64,000 nt of DNA from Sipunculus nudus (GCA_026874595.1 CM049316.1:68164676-68228675), one strand, 5' to 3'; numbered from the stretch's first letter, positions 1 through 13,355 are shown. Translations and numbers: made by a program. The notes: generated by a model from the sequence alone, not told the origin.

Positions 1-1060
1 CATTACTGTTGCTGATGCTACGATTGCTACCACTACTGTTGCTGATGCTACAACTGCTACCACTACGTGTACTGTTGCTACAATTGCTACAACTACTTGT
101 TCTTATCCTACAACTGCTATCCCTACTTGTTCTTATCCTACAACTGATATCCCTACTTGTTCTTATCCTACAGCTGCTATCACTACTTGTGCTGATGCTA
201 CTACTGCTACCACTACTGTTACCTGATCTTACAACTGCTACCACTACTGCTGCTGACGCTACAACTGCTACTATTACTTTTGCTGATGCTACAACTACTA
301 CCACCTCTGTTGCTGATGTTACAACTGCAACCACTATGCCCACCATTACTGCGATCCGTACTTCCTTACATTACTAGCATCATCATATATATACTACTGC
401 TATATAGCAACCACAGCAACAGCTATACTATACCACCACTGCTAAAACTGCAATTCTTCTGTTGTTGATGCTACAACTGCTTCCACAACTGTTGCTGACG
501 CTGCAACTGGTACCGTTACTTTTGCTGATGCTACAACTGCTTCTTCTGAAGCTGCTGATGTTACAGCTACTATCACTACTTGTGCTGACGCTACATTTGT
601 TACCACTATTGTTGCTGATGCTTCAACTGCTACCACTACTGCTCCAGATGCTACAACTGCATACTACCACTACTTGTGCCGATGCTACAAATGCAACCAC
701 TACGCCCACCATTATTACGATCAGTCCTTTCCTACATTACCGAAATTACCATGTACTATACTGCTATATATACTACAATCACAGCAACAGCTATACTGTT
801 CCACCACTTCTACCGCGACTGATGCTATACAACTGCTTCTGCAGCTGATGTTATAACTGCACCACAACAACTATAACACACCATGCACCTCTTCCACGGT
901 ATACGAACACAATTACTACTACTTCTATACTACTTCTGTTACAATCATGCATTGACGCTGTAACCACTGTCTCTACAACAACTTTACTACCGTCACTACT
1001 ATCATCATCATCTCCTCTGCTTTTACTAACCATACTATAACTTTTACACTGCCGCATCTT
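1..1060. repeat. Diverged 30-bp minisatellite (Thr/Ala-coding in one frame)
   Basis: A unit close to GCTGATGCTACAACTGCTAC followed by CACTACTGTT repeats every 30 bases, clearest at 1-330 and 450-660 and decaying toward 1060. As 30 is divisible by three, each frame stays open for long stretches: one reads a Thr/Ala-rich decapeptide like ADATTATTTV, another is leucine-rich, and the minus strand is Val/Ala-rich. Stops and frame changes (for example a TGA near 225) break all of them. It may be a decayed mucin-like coding repeat or a plain minisatellite. The array is cut by the window start. Confidence 0.8.
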
Positions 1061-1213
1061 CTTTATTTAAGTGTGGTAGGTTTTTTGACAGCCACTTTGA
1101 TAGCGGGGAATCAGTTTACTTCACATTTTGATGACTGAACTATTTAAACGGAATTGCTCAAACAATTATCAACACATATAATGTATTTTAATAAACGCAT
1201 TATAAATATATAC

Positions 1214-1276
<63 letters not shown>

Positions 1277-2040
1277 TTTTATATATCCCCCTGAATAAAA
1301 ATGCAATAGATATATGCTCGATTAACAAATCAAACAAATATCAAGGTATTATGTGCAAGGCGTACAAAAACAATAACACACATTTTCACACACTCAATAA
1401 ATCGCCTTGCATGCAATGTGTACCTTGCGGCGCCAAAACACACTTGTATGCGCACGTGAGTGAAATGGGATTAGCTCCGCTTTTGAAATCTACAAGCCCC
1501 GGGTGCATACCTGAAAGGGACAAGTGGCGAGGTATGGCGGGTGGGCACGGACGGCAGGTGTAGTTTTGGACCTTTCCGTGGCCACCGCGGTGAATGTTGT
1601 TATTCCCCAGAAAGGATTCGGCTTTCGAATTATTACAAGGGAAGCTGATATAGAGGAAATCGGGCCCTTAACTGGCCTGGCTGATTGGCGTCTCCCGGCG
1701 AACAGGTGTTAGCCAGATATTGCACTGTGTTGGAATTTAAATCTTGCGAACCTGTCCTAACGGTCGTGTTTGAATCTGTGTTGTATTTTTATGTATTTGC
1801 CTAAGGCATGGTATATACGTGCAGATTATGCTAAAGTTTATATTACACTGCAAGAGTTTATACTCACAATATTGAAGACATTCGATATATATGTACTAGT
1901 ATATGTATAATATAAGACAATACTTATACTGAAGTTAAATATATATAACAGGCCATTATCTACACTGTCACACTTACCTTGCCCATCTTTTTACAATTAT
2001 ATAAATATACATTTACACTGTTATCCTTACGTATTATAAT
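1061..2040. other. Non-coding stretch with (AT)n and one possible exon
   Basis: Holds an (AT)n tract at 1219-1274. The segment 1440-1720 is richer in GC than its surroundings and contains a possible PDZ-like exon at 1611-1705, described among the findings. The rest is AT-rich with no recognisable gene. Confidence 0.5.
1219..1274. repeat. (AT)n microsatellite
   Basis: About 28 uninterrupted AT dinucleotides. Confidence 0.95.
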
Positions 2041-5000
2041 GTCAACGTTCTCATAATAATCCCACGACAATGTCCATATATTTTCATTATATATTATATA
2101 AAGAAAATACCCACACAGCTATATTATTATCCCGAAACAGTACTGTCAAGATTATCACAATTAAGACAATGCCCATACTATAATAATTATCTAAGGACAA
2201 TGCCCACAATGTAATAAGTATCCCAAGACAATGCCAACAATGTTAGGGTTATCTCAATAAAGGAAGTGCCCATGCATGCACATTAAAATCATTCTCCCAG
2301 TGCCTGCATTTTCATCATTTTGGATACTAAAATCTTCGCCAGCAATAGTTATTCTACGACAATTCCCACACTGCATTATAATTATTCCTTAACAATGTGC
2401 TCACTGTTTTGATCATCCCAAGGCATGCAATGCCTAAACTTCCATAATTATCCGAAGAAACGTACCCCGATGCATTGCAAACATGCAAAAACTTTGATAG
2501 TTATCCCGAGATCATGCAGACACTGTCATGGTTATCTCCTAACATTGCCCACACTATTATAATTATCTCAAGGCAATGTCCTCCCTGTCATAATTATCCC
2601 AACCCCATTTTCGTAATTATGGACACTATATACTACTTCGGTAATGAATATCCCTAGGCATTGCAAAGAATGTCAGGATCATCTCAATTAAGACAAAGCC
2701 ACCCATATTATAGATAACAATACCATGCTCACAATGCCATATGTACAACAAAACAGTGCCCGCACTATTAAACTTATCCCAAGACAATTCCCTCATTGTC
2801 ATCAATATCCCCATGCAATGCCCACATTGTGATAATTATCTCAAAACAGTGCCAATGCAAACTATGGGATAAACATTCAAACACAATAACAACATTGTAA
2901 TAATTAACAATGCCCATATAGTCTCATAATGATCCACAGGCAAAGTTCACATATACACTATATGGATTATCTTAAGACAATACCCACACTGTAATACCTA
3001 TTACAAGACAATACCCACACTGTCACGATTGTCCCACGACAATACCAACACTGTCATGATTATCTCAAGACAATACCCACACGGTCATGATTATCTCAAG
3101 ACAATACGTACATTATCATGATTAACTCAAGACAATACCAACACTGTCATGATTATCTCAAGACAATATCCACACGGTCATGATCATCCAAATTAAGACA
3201 ATGCCCACACTGTCATGATTATCCCAAGACAGTACCCATACTATCATGATTATCCCAATTAAGACATGCAGTCTCCACACTGTCATGATTATCCAAGTCA
3301 AGAGAATGTCAACACTGTCATGAATATCCAAAGACAATACCCACACTGTCATGATTATCTCAAGACAATGCCCATTCTGTAATATCTATTACAAGACATG
3401 CCCATACCATCACGATTGTCCTAAGACAATACCCACACTGTCATATTATCTCAAGACAATACGTACATTATCATGATTATCTCAAGACAATAATAAAACT
3501 GTCATGATTATCTTAAGGCAATACTCAGACTGTCATGATCAACCCAGTTAAGACAATACCCACACTTTCATGAATGAATTTCCGAAGACAATACCCACAT
3601 TGTCATGTCTATCTCAAGACAATGCCCACACTGTCATGATTATCTCAAGACAATACCCACACTGTCATGATTATCTCAAGACAATACCCACACTGTCATG
3701 ATTATCTCAAGACAATGCCCACACTGTCATGATTATCTCAAGACAATACCCACACTGTCATTATTATCTCAAGACAATGCCCACACTGTCATGATTATCT
3801 CAAGACAATGCCCACACTGTCATGATTATCTCAAGACAATGCCCACACTGTCATGATTATCTCAAGACAATACCCACACTGTCATGATTATCTCAAGACA
3901 ATGCCCACACTGTCATGATTCTCTCATGACAATGCCCACACTGTCATGATTATCACAAGACAATGCCCACACTGTCATGTTAATCTCAAGACAATACCCA
4001 CACTGTCATGATTATCTCAAGACAATGCCCACACTGTCATGATTATCTCATGACAATGCCCACACTGTCATTATTATCTCAAGACAATGCCCACACTGTC
4101 ATACTTATCTCAAGACAATGCCCACACTGTCATGATTATCTCAAGACAATACCCACACTGTCATGATTATCTCAAGACAATGCCCACACTGTCATGATTA
4201 TCTCAAGACAATGCCCACACTGTCATGATTATCTCAAGACAATGCCCACACTGTCATGATTATCTCATGACAATGCCCACACTGTCATGATTATCTCAAG
4301 ACAATGCCCACACTGTCATGATTATCTCAAGACAATGCCCACACTGTCATGATTATCTCATGACAATGCCCACACTGTCATGATTATCTCAAGACAATAC
4401 CCACACTATCATGATTATCTCAAGACAATACTCACACTGTCATGATTCTCTCAAGACAATGCCCACACTGTCATGATTATCACAAGACAATGCCCACACT
4501 GTCATGTTTATCTCAAGACAATGCCCACACTGTCATGATTATCTCAAGACAATGCCCACACTGTCATGATTATCTCAAGACAATGCCCACACTGTCATGA
4601 TTATCTCATGACAATGCCCACACTGTCATGATTATCTCATGACAATGCCCACACTGTCATGCTTATCTCAAGACAATGCCCACACTGTCATGCTTATCTC
4701 AAGACAATGCCCACACTGTCATGATTATCTCAAGACAATGCCCACACTGTCATGATTATCTCAAGACAATGCCCACACTGTCATGATTATCTCAAGACAA
4801 TGCCCACACTGTCATGATTATCTCAAGACAATGCCCACACTGTCATGATTATCTCAAGGCAATACCCACACTGTCATGATTATCTCAAGACAATACCCAC
4901 ACTGTCATGATTATCCTCAAGACAATGCCCACACAATCACGATTGTCCCAACACAATACGTACATCGTCATTATTATCACAAGACAATACGTACATTATC

Positions 5001-5990
5001 ATGATTATCCCAAGAAAATAACAACACTGTCATGATTATCTTAAGGCAATACTCAGACTGTCATGGTCATCCCATTTAAGACAATACCCACACTGTCACG
5101 AATTTCCGAAGACAATACCCACACTGTCATGTCTATCTCAAAACAATGCCTACACTGTCATGATTATCCAAAAACAACACTCTCACTGTCATGATTATCT
5201 CAAGACAATACCCACACTGTCATGATTATCTCAAGACAATACCCACACTGTCATGATTATCTCAAGACAATACCCACACTGTCATGATTAACTCAAGACA
5301 ATACCCACACTGTCATGATTATCTCAAGACAATACCCACACTGTCATGAATTTCCGAAGACAATACCCACACTATCACGATTGTCCTAAGACAATACCCA
5401 CATTGTCATTATTATCTAAAGACAATACGTACATTATCATGCCAGTTAAGACAATACCCGAACTGTCATGATTATCTCAAGACAATACCCACACTGTCAT
5501 GATTATCTCAGGACAATGCCAACACTGTCATTATCACCTCAAGACAATACCCACACTGTCATTATTATCCCAAGACATTACAAACACCGTCATGATTATC
5601 TCAAGACAATACCAACACTGTCATGTCTATCTCATGACAATGCCCACACTGTCATGATTATCTCAAGACAATGCCAACACTGTCATGATTATCCCAAGAC
5701 AATGCCAACACTGTCATGATTATCCCAAGACGATACAAACACCGTCATGTTAATCCCAAGACAATATCCACACTGTCATGATTATCTCAAGACAATGCCC
5801 ATTCTGTCATGCAAGATTATAGCAGTTAAGACAATGTCACCGTCTTAATTATTCCGAGACAATATGTATGTTTCCCAAGACAATGCCTGTGGTGTCATAA
5901 TTATCACAAGACAATAATTAATTGTTTTGTATATCATACGACAATGCCGAGATCGTCACAAATAGTTATTTAAAGACACAACCTGCACTG
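2040..5990. repeat. 31-bp satellite array, about 3.9 kb
   Basis: The unit TGATTATCTCAAGACAATGC plus CCACACTGTCA is exactly 31 bp; successive starts at 3668 and 3699 show this. The core at about 3600-4920 is nearly uniform, varying mainly GCCC/ACCC and CAAG/CATG. Copies at 2040-3600 and 4920-5990 are progressively diverged, with single-base and short indels. That gradient fits homogenisation by unequal exchange in the middle of an array. The array spans roughly 125 unit lengths. Each unit contains the palindrome TCATGA. There is no spacer variety and no associated gene, so it is not a CRISPR array. Confidence 0.95.
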
Positions 5991-6004
5991 TTACATACAT
6001 ATAT

Positions 6005-6500
6005 AAGTCCTCGCCCGAGTCCACATTTTTAGGGACTCGGACATGGACTTTTACTCGGACTCGGAGATGAGTACTCGGGAAATCAGGTCAAGTTCAAAAG
6101 GAAAAAGGATGTCACACACTAAAAAAATACTTATACACATGCGCGCACTACCAACTGAATATATGAGGCGTATACTGTAACAGAAAAGGCTTTATTTACC
6201 AAAGTTTAGTTCTTCATCAGCAGCTTAATTATTATCAAAATTTTAATTATAAAAATAGAATGTAAACTAACATTAAAATATACATGATAATCGCAAATGT
6301 CTATTTAAGAGGAAATTTTTATTGGACTCGGACTGGACTTTGATTCTAAGGACTTGGACTCGAAGAAGGTGGACTTGGACTTGAACTTCAAAGACTCGGA
6401 TCGACTTTGACTTGGATTCGAGTGGCCTGGACTCAGACATGCATGCACTATATAGCTCTGACTCGGATGATGTGGACTCGACTACATCACTGCCTTTGAG
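6005..6500 (+). repeat. Dispersed 'ACTCGGAC' repeat, copy 1
   Basis: Both ends are built from imperfect GGACTCGGACTT-like words (6010-6080 and 6320-6490) around an AT-rich centre containing 'TTTAGTTCTTCATCAGCAGCT'-like sequence. The same order of blocks recurs at 34700-35180, including the CTTCATC-GGAGCT block and a terminal CTACATCAC. I see no coding capacity and cannot name the family. Confidence 0.65.
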
Positions 6501-6510
6501 ACTGTGTATA

Positions 6511-7574
6511 TATCACAACATTTTTGTTCAATTCAGCAAATGCGTCTTGCTGTGTTGTTTTATAGCAAATCAATACACGTTTAAGATATAATGAAAGCAG
6601 AATCCTATATATCACCTGCTAAATATATACATGATTTGATTCAGGAACTTAAAATATCCGCTATCAATACTAGAATTTCCTAACAATCGGCCAGTAATTA
6701 AGTCACGGTTAATTGGTCACATGTTCAAAAAGCAAGTACAATATTTAGGGGATCGATATACAAAAAGGGCTGCCAGAAATTTAATTAATGCAGAATGGAT
6801 GGTGATACATTTCTTATACCATCTGTGTTATATGGATATATAATTATACTTGGTATACGTTTGTTTGGAGTGGCACACGTAAACGTGTGACACACGGCTC
6901 GACCGACTGCACTTGTGCAACCTGTGTGCGAGTCACTTGTTCTTCGCTCGGTGGAGCCACCCCACACCTCACCTTCCGTGCTTAGACATTGACAACGCAC
7001 TGCCTTGTAGCTCAAGTGATTGATGCGAGTATTTAGCATAAATTTAAGCGCCCTAACAAAAGATGTGCACGTGGGGCGAGAATAAGCCCCTTAAGCTCAT
7101 TGTGTTTTCTTAAGGAGTCAATAGTATTTGTTGAAGGCAGACCATCTGGCGTGAAGCCTTCCGGGAGTGTATACCCGAATGTATGTCGATAATACACCGA
7201 ACCTCGAGATACCAAATTAAACATTACCTGGAGAAATTGCATCAAATTAGTGTGTATAGTTCTGTATATATATAATATATAATATATATATCGATCTGTG
7301 TGTGCGTGTGTTCCAGGATTAATCCAAATGAACCCATACCTATAGGTGTGTAATTATGCACAAGTATAGAACTTTCAAATCCCAATTAATATTAAACATC
7401 TTCACTTTAATTTTGAAATTGTATATTTTTAAATCTTTAAAAACAGTTGCACCTTACACACCTGCGCACACGTACACACACACACACAGAGCGGGAGAGA
7501 GAGAGAGAGACAGAGAGACAGAGAGAGAGACTGTTTATACGTGCCTTAGTACAAATATAAAAGATAATTCATAA

Positions 7575-7611
<37 letters not shown>

Positions 7612-8108
7612 TATTTATATGATTCTTTCATAAACCATTAATCAGTATTTGTTCAAATGCTCAAAAATGCAAATGCTCTCCCCCCCCCCCCCCCTCTCTC
7701 TCTCTCTCCATGCCATATTTCTGAGTCCACAATGTTTCAGAGTTGCATGTGTTAGTTTTTTTTAACTTAAATCATAGATTTACTATACTATTATCAACTG
7801 AAGCATTTTCATAGATAAATATAGATATATAATTGGTGTGATGTGTATCCCAAGAAATAAAATATTTATATACGTTTATTTTGCATTAATCAAATTGTAT
7901 TGGAACACCTATTAAGCGGTTATTCACTTAATTTTGGTTACAGTTTTTTATTAGCAATATCTTAAAATCGATGCATCTTCACTGGTATACCCTTTAGCCT
8001 TTATATACGTACATAAACATTGTTTTATATATATGTTAACTTAAAACACACGCGTGAACATCCTTTAAGGCACAAACACATCATACACTTATTTTTTTAT
8101 ATTTTTTG
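6511..8108. other. Non-coding stretch with simple repeats
   Basis: AT-rich DNA without recognisable genes. It holds (GA)n-like sequence at 7492-7530, interrupted (AT)n at 7575-7614 and a C15 run followed by (TC)n at 7680-7709. Open frames at 6785-7245 resemble nothing I know. Confidence 0.5.
7680..7709. repeat. Poly(C)-(TC)n compound tract
   Basis: About 15 consecutive C residues run directly into TC dinucleotides. Confidence 0.9.
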
Positions 8109-8506
8109 TGGAGGTAACCGCCTTCATTTTTAATGCTAACTTAACCAAGTACATGTACATCTGCAGAATTCCATTCAGGTTTCGGACTATATATGTGGCA
8201 GGGCAGTATCACACGCTTCCTCTTATTTTATACCCTGGCGTCAACCAGGCCCGGTGACTACTGTAACTGCGGAATCTTGGTGCGTAATCGTCCCCAATGA
8301 TGGGTTATACCACCGAGGAACCCCCAAGAGGCGCATTCGTTTGTGAGTGAAACACGGCAGTTGGGCACGGCCTTTCCGTTAAGCCTGCAGAGCGCTTACC
8401 CTGGGTGGAGCCGATCGTGAAATTTCTCACCGCCACAGCTGAGATCCGAACTCACGATCTCCCGGCTTTGAGTCCTGTGCTCTACCCCTGAGCCACATGC
8501 AGAAGC
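8109..8506 (-). mobile_element. tRNA-derived SINE, copy A (reverse orientation)
   Basis: This is the reverse complement of the SINE at 8651-9059 at reduced identity. The tRNA-like head lies at the right end: GAGTTCGGATC-type B box near 8450 and the GTGGCTCAGGGG A box near 8495, both read on the minus strand. The body includes the shared CAGGGTAAGCGCTCTGCAGG block. The tail is the GGAGGTAACCGCC/T-rich end near 8109. I could not define a convincing target-site duplication for this copy, which suggests it is older than copy B. Confidence 0.85.
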
Positions 8507-8635
8507 CGGTCATCGTATACGTATTAGAATAAACAATACTTTTAAATATACGAAAACATATGGTAACAAAACAAGAAAAGAAAAACAGAATCAATATATT
8601 TTTCAATCAAAAACAGTTAATTGGATTGTGCATGT

Positions 8636-8650
8636 ATGACACGAGAAGAG
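8636..8650. repeat. SINE target-site duplication, left copy
   Basis: ATGACACGAGAAGAG, repeated exactly at 9060-9074 on the other side of the SINE. Confidence 0.92.
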
Positions 8651-9059
8651 TGACCGGCTTCTGTGGCTCAGGGGGAGAGCGCAGGACTCAAAGCCGGGAG
8701 ATCGTGAGTTCGAATCTCAGCCGAGGTAGTGAGGTTTTTCACGGTCGGCCCCAACCCAGGGTAAGCGCTCTGCAGGCTTAATGGGAAGGTCGTGCCCAAC
8801 GGCCGTGTTTCCTCATAAACGAGTGCGCCTTTCGGGGGGCTCCTCGGTGGTATGACCCAGAAATGGGAACGATTACGCACCCAGGGCCCGGAGGTGCAGT
8901 AGTCACCGGGCCTGGTTAACGCCAGGATATAAAATGAGAGGAAGCGTGTGATACTGCCCTGTCACGTAGTCCGAAACCGGAATGGAAATCTGCAGATGTA
9001 CATATATGTAGTTAAGTTAGCATTTAAAAAATGGAGGCGGTTACCTCCACCAAAAAAAA
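8651..9059 (+). mobile_element. tRNA-derived SINE, copy B, with 15-bp target duplication
   Basis: A tRNA-like head starts the element with an RNA polymerase III A box (GTGGCTCAGGGGGAG) and B box (GAGTTCGAATC near 8707). A unique body of about 300 bp follows, ending in GGAGGCGGTTACCTCCACC and an A-run of nine. The 15-bp duplication ATGACACGAGAAGAG flanks it at 8636-8650 and 9060-9074, as expected for LINE-mediated target-primed insertion. The element encodes no protein and would depend on a LINE partner that is not in this window. The head could be read as a tRNA gene, but its stems are degraded and the body is continuous with it. Confidence 0.92.
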
Positions 9060-9074
9060 ATGACACGAGAAGAG
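9060..9074. repeat. SINE target-site duplication, right copy
   Basis: ATGACACGAGAAGAG, identical to 8636-8650; its first A abuts the element's A-rich tail. Confidence 0.92.
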
Positions 9075-9489
9075 GATTATATTAACAGAACACGCATAGA
9101 AAATGTCTAAATAACTCCGCCTATACTGTCTTTTCGTTTATAATATATATTGACACTTATATATATACACTTATGACACTTGCAATGGATTATGTAGTAT
9201 AATGTGTTGCGTGTACAAGGTGCATGCAATTAATCATATAAATATACACTAAGTGAATGCCTGGATATATGTTATACCCCACATATATGTTTTTTTTTCA
9301 ATTAGGAGTTGCATCTATATAGCAGGGACAATATCTGTTTTGCTTTGTAAATAAAAGGGGAACGATTATAGGCATTAGAAAAATTATAGACATGTACCTT
9401 TAAAACACATTGTGGGCAAATAACTTTTCAAGCTGGTATAGTAAAACTTATCTATATATCTGCAGATTTTAATTCTGGTTATGTCCTTG

Positions 9490-9531
<42 letters not shown>

Positions 9532-9534
9532 AAG
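9490..9534. repeat. (GA)n microsatellite
   Basis: GA dinucleotides with two A insertions. Confidence 0.93.
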
Positions 9535-9616
9535 CGAGAACGAGCCAGCTATAGGGCTTCGGTCTGGGGAAGAAAGGGAGGGGGGGCAGCGTGCCACACG
9601 ATCTAGATCAGTGTGA

Positions 9617-9636
9617 CCCCCCCCCCCCCCCCCCCC
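9617..9636. repeat. Poly(C) tract, 20 nt
   Basis: Twenty consecutive C residues; G-run on the minus strand. Confidence 0.93.
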
Positions 9637-10834
9637 GGAGAAAGGGACGTCAGTCATTCACTAAAGCTTAGGAACGTTTGAGGTACCTTCCCTCACCGCA
9701 TATTTTCTCAAGAAGTATTCCGTTAATTTGAAAGATATTTTATTAAAGTATGGACCATATAGAAATTGAAGAAGTGATTAGATGCTGAGGCGAATCAGTT
9801 GAGTATGTATATATTTTAAAGAAAACAAAACACACGATGCCTACGGATGCGTCCGAATATAAACAATAATCTTCTTTCGCCCATGGCCCATCCTTTTATA
9901 AATTATCATCGGAACCCGCCCAGAACTGATACGCGCACACACACACACACATACACATACATGGCTGATCATAAAACCCCCTGCCACCTTCGTTGCCGGA
10001 GATTATAATTGTTTGCGAGAGCACAAGAAGCACTCAAACAAAACGTTGAATCTAAAATGTAATTTATATTTAATTTCTAAGCCTTTAAAGATAAAGATTT
10101 TCTGCTTAGCTTTTTTTCTGCTTATGTTTATGATAAATTGTTTGTTTGTACCTACAACTGCAAGTATAATTATTGTTAATAAGGGGTTGTAAACGCCTGT
10201 GAATATTGTGAATACCGAATTAATGTCCCAATTTTAGACCAGTCATATAATTAGGAGCTAACAATGAATAATTTCCGAAGCGATGTCAGATTTTTAGGCA
10301 GATGTACCGGCATAGGAAGCCAAGAGTCTTGAATCTACTTGTAGCTGTAAAGCTAAAAGCACAACCTTTCAGGTACGATGCGCGTGCTTTAATTAAAGCC
10401 TTGGTAGGTCAGTAATTTGAATTTTAATACCCCGCTTGTAAATCCTATTTTAGGGCAGGCAGATGGTGCGACTGACCGCGCAAACGCGTGGCAGCGCAGA
10501 CCACTCAAAGCGCGCACATGCCGACACTTGCAGACCATTCCGTAACATGTGCGCGCGCTGCAAGTGCCGCACGCGCATCTGCCCTCCGCCGACACGACGA
10601 TAATCCCTCCCTTGAGGGCCTCTATTTAGTTATGCTAATTCTCTCAGTTGTATTCTGAAGTGTATGTCAGGTCTCTGACATGAAAGACTATATATTTCCA
10701 TAATATGGTGACATAGTGTGTACTCAGCCCTGTTCAACATCCTTTCGGGACTTTGGATATAAGTGTATATGTCTGTATGTATGTATGTTATAAGTATGTA
10801 TGTATGTATGTGTATATACGTTTAATTAATCGTA

Positions 10835-10892
10835 ATTATATTATATTATATTATATTATATTATATTATATTATATTATATTATATTATATT
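10835..10892. repeat. (TTATA)n pentanucleotide microsatellite
   Basis: About eleven perfect copies of a 5-bp unit. Confidence 0.93.
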
Positions 10893-12285
10893 AAGAGAAA
10901 ACCTGTGATAAAAGAATTGAAAAAGACGTTTCAGTGAACATGTTCTTGCGTTAATATATCATTATTACTTAATACCTAGAACAGCAATTAAGGGAAATGA
11001 TATGGTTTGATTTTTTAAACAGTATAAGTCAGACAGTTGTCTAAATATGCAATAGTTGATGAGTTATTAATCATTTATAATGTTCTATTTATATTAGATT
11101 TTTTTTTCTCAGTTGCTGTTATATATTCACGCCTAACTTGATTAAATAAATAATTGGAATTTTAAATGAAAATGATGACTTATTGACCTTCAACTTGTTT
11201 GTATAAATTGATGTTTCATCACAACTATATATACTCATATTTTTTAAACGTCTACAGTAATATATTCTTAAATATTCCCATTTACGTAATAGTGTGTAAA
11301 ACAGCAATTATGTATAGTTCCTCGCAGGTGTGTATGAATTGTGTCAAGGGGAGCATGTGCAGGAATCCGGGCAAGTGCACATGCGTGAAGCGAGACGTTC
11401 CGGCGCACGCGCACTCAGCCAAGCGGAAATCGTCTGTTGAAGGGTTTGCGGAATCTGTGAAGGTGGCCTCGGGCGCCATGTGTGCGCTACAAAGGACCCT
11501 TCCTCGAAGTTGCTAGCGTTATTTCACGCCTAATATCCCAATTTGGCTTGGCACCATTGCTCAAGGGAATAACACTCGATCGGCAAGTCTAGTTTAGGCA
11601 GATGCGTCGCCAAGCTAGAGCGACTAAAATGCCGCGGCGATGCTGTGTGCAAGCGGTGTCTTTAAGCTACGTAACTGGGCATGCAGACATCCTGCTTAAA
11701 GCGCTAGACCGGCTTAAACGAATTAATTCTAATTAAAAAGCCACCGCCAAAGTCGACGTTCTATACCATTGTTAAACTTAACACACGTGCACCATAGCTG
11801 GTAACAGACAAACATGGCAGAAAAGTGGATTTCATTTAGCTCGTAAAGTATTAAACTGCACACGACTGGCTTTTTAAGTACATCTCTATTACATTAAGGG
11901 CTGCAGGTTTCAAAACAACCACGGCACTGTGCGTGTATTATGTTTACACTTTCGCATCTGGTAAAATTTACTCAGCTATAGACTTATCTTGATTGATTGG
12001 GCTTAATATTAATCGCGGGTCTTCAAACGAACTAAAGAAAAATTGCAATCGCAGCATGTTTATTTTTCTGTAAGAGCCCAGGTTATCTAAATGAAAGATA
12101 TAGGTTATTACCTTTTAATACCTAATTCATATATAACTAAAAAAATAGTTTCTCTCTTTCTCCATACACGCACGTTAACACATATGTATATATATGTAAA
12201 ATCGTGATAAAGTCTCATGATGTAGCTTGCATGCATTGTGTGTTTGTGTGCCAATAATAATAATATTCATGCAAGTATTATAAAG

Positions 12286-12287
<2 letters not shown>

Positions 12288-12332
<45 letters not shown>
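12288..12332. repeat. (AT)n microsatellite
   Basis: Uninterrupted AT dinucleotides. Confidence 0.93.
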
Positions 12333-12334
<2 letters not shown>

Positions 12335-13351
12335 CTGCATTTGACATATGATTATATAGCAGTAAATTACTATCCTATTATGTAATACATATTCCAAAAA
12401 TAACATTTATATATATAAATGTATATATATATACATTTATATATATAATATATATGTGTATATATATATATATATACGCATGTTTGCACTTGTTTTATGT
12501 AACATTTGGTAAGAAATCACAATGTCTGTTCTAGTTTACCCAGTCGGTTTAATTATAAAATTTTGTCAATTAATTTATTAATTCTAAAAATAAAGGCACA
12601 CATACTTAAGTGCATACATCGACCCATTAGTACTCACTCAAGTACAAAAACACACGCAGACATATAATAATGCATAACTGAGTACACGCATAAAATACAC
12701 CTCCCTGAGGCATGTACACACCTAACAGCATTTCTGTTGCTGTAACCTGTCTGTTTGATGCTGTGACTGGCAGCATCCAGGTGCTGCTAGAGGCTGCTTG
12801 TATAACGAGGTCAGGGCTCGGAACTTATGAATGATAACGCGTATACAGGAAGCCAAGCTCAAACCCGCGTCACCGAGGAAATCTAATTTACATCTCCGAA
12901 AAATAAAACCATGGGAACACATGCACGTGCGCTCCACGGACATCTAGGCTTCTGATGCGCATGGATTTGAGCTATATAAATGCAATTATTTTGTATCACT
13001 GTTTATATTTATATATATAATAGAGGGTCATATATATGGATTGCGCCTTTAATATAGGTAATTTTCTGTTATTTAAACCATTTGCCTGCAAGGTCAAATG
13101 TGAATATTAAGGACATTTCTTTATAATAAACATTGGGATAATAATGATAATAATAATAATCATAATAATAATAATAATTATGAATTATCATGAAATCTTT
13201 TGAATAAATATATAAATGTGTGTGTGTTTATGAGTACCTGCTGTTTACTAGTATATATGATTAAAAATAAATGTATCAAGATAAAATCATCTATTCTTAT
13301 ACCAGTATATATTACTCCTTATATAACCTCCTCGTAACCTCGTATTCGAGC

Positions 13352-13355
<4 letters not shown>

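Noticed and set aside
9-377. 122-codon leucine-rich frame
   Set aside because: It is an alternate frame of the 30-bp minisatellite, without conserved domains.
3600-5830. Regular ~31-bp repeats resembling a CRISPR array
   Set aside because: The repeat is contiguous with no unique spacers, and the DNA is clearly eukaryotic. It is a satellite.
8660-8725. Functional tRNA gene at the SINE head
   Set aside because: A and B boxes are present, but the stems are mismatched and the sequence continues into a SINE body flanked by target duplications.
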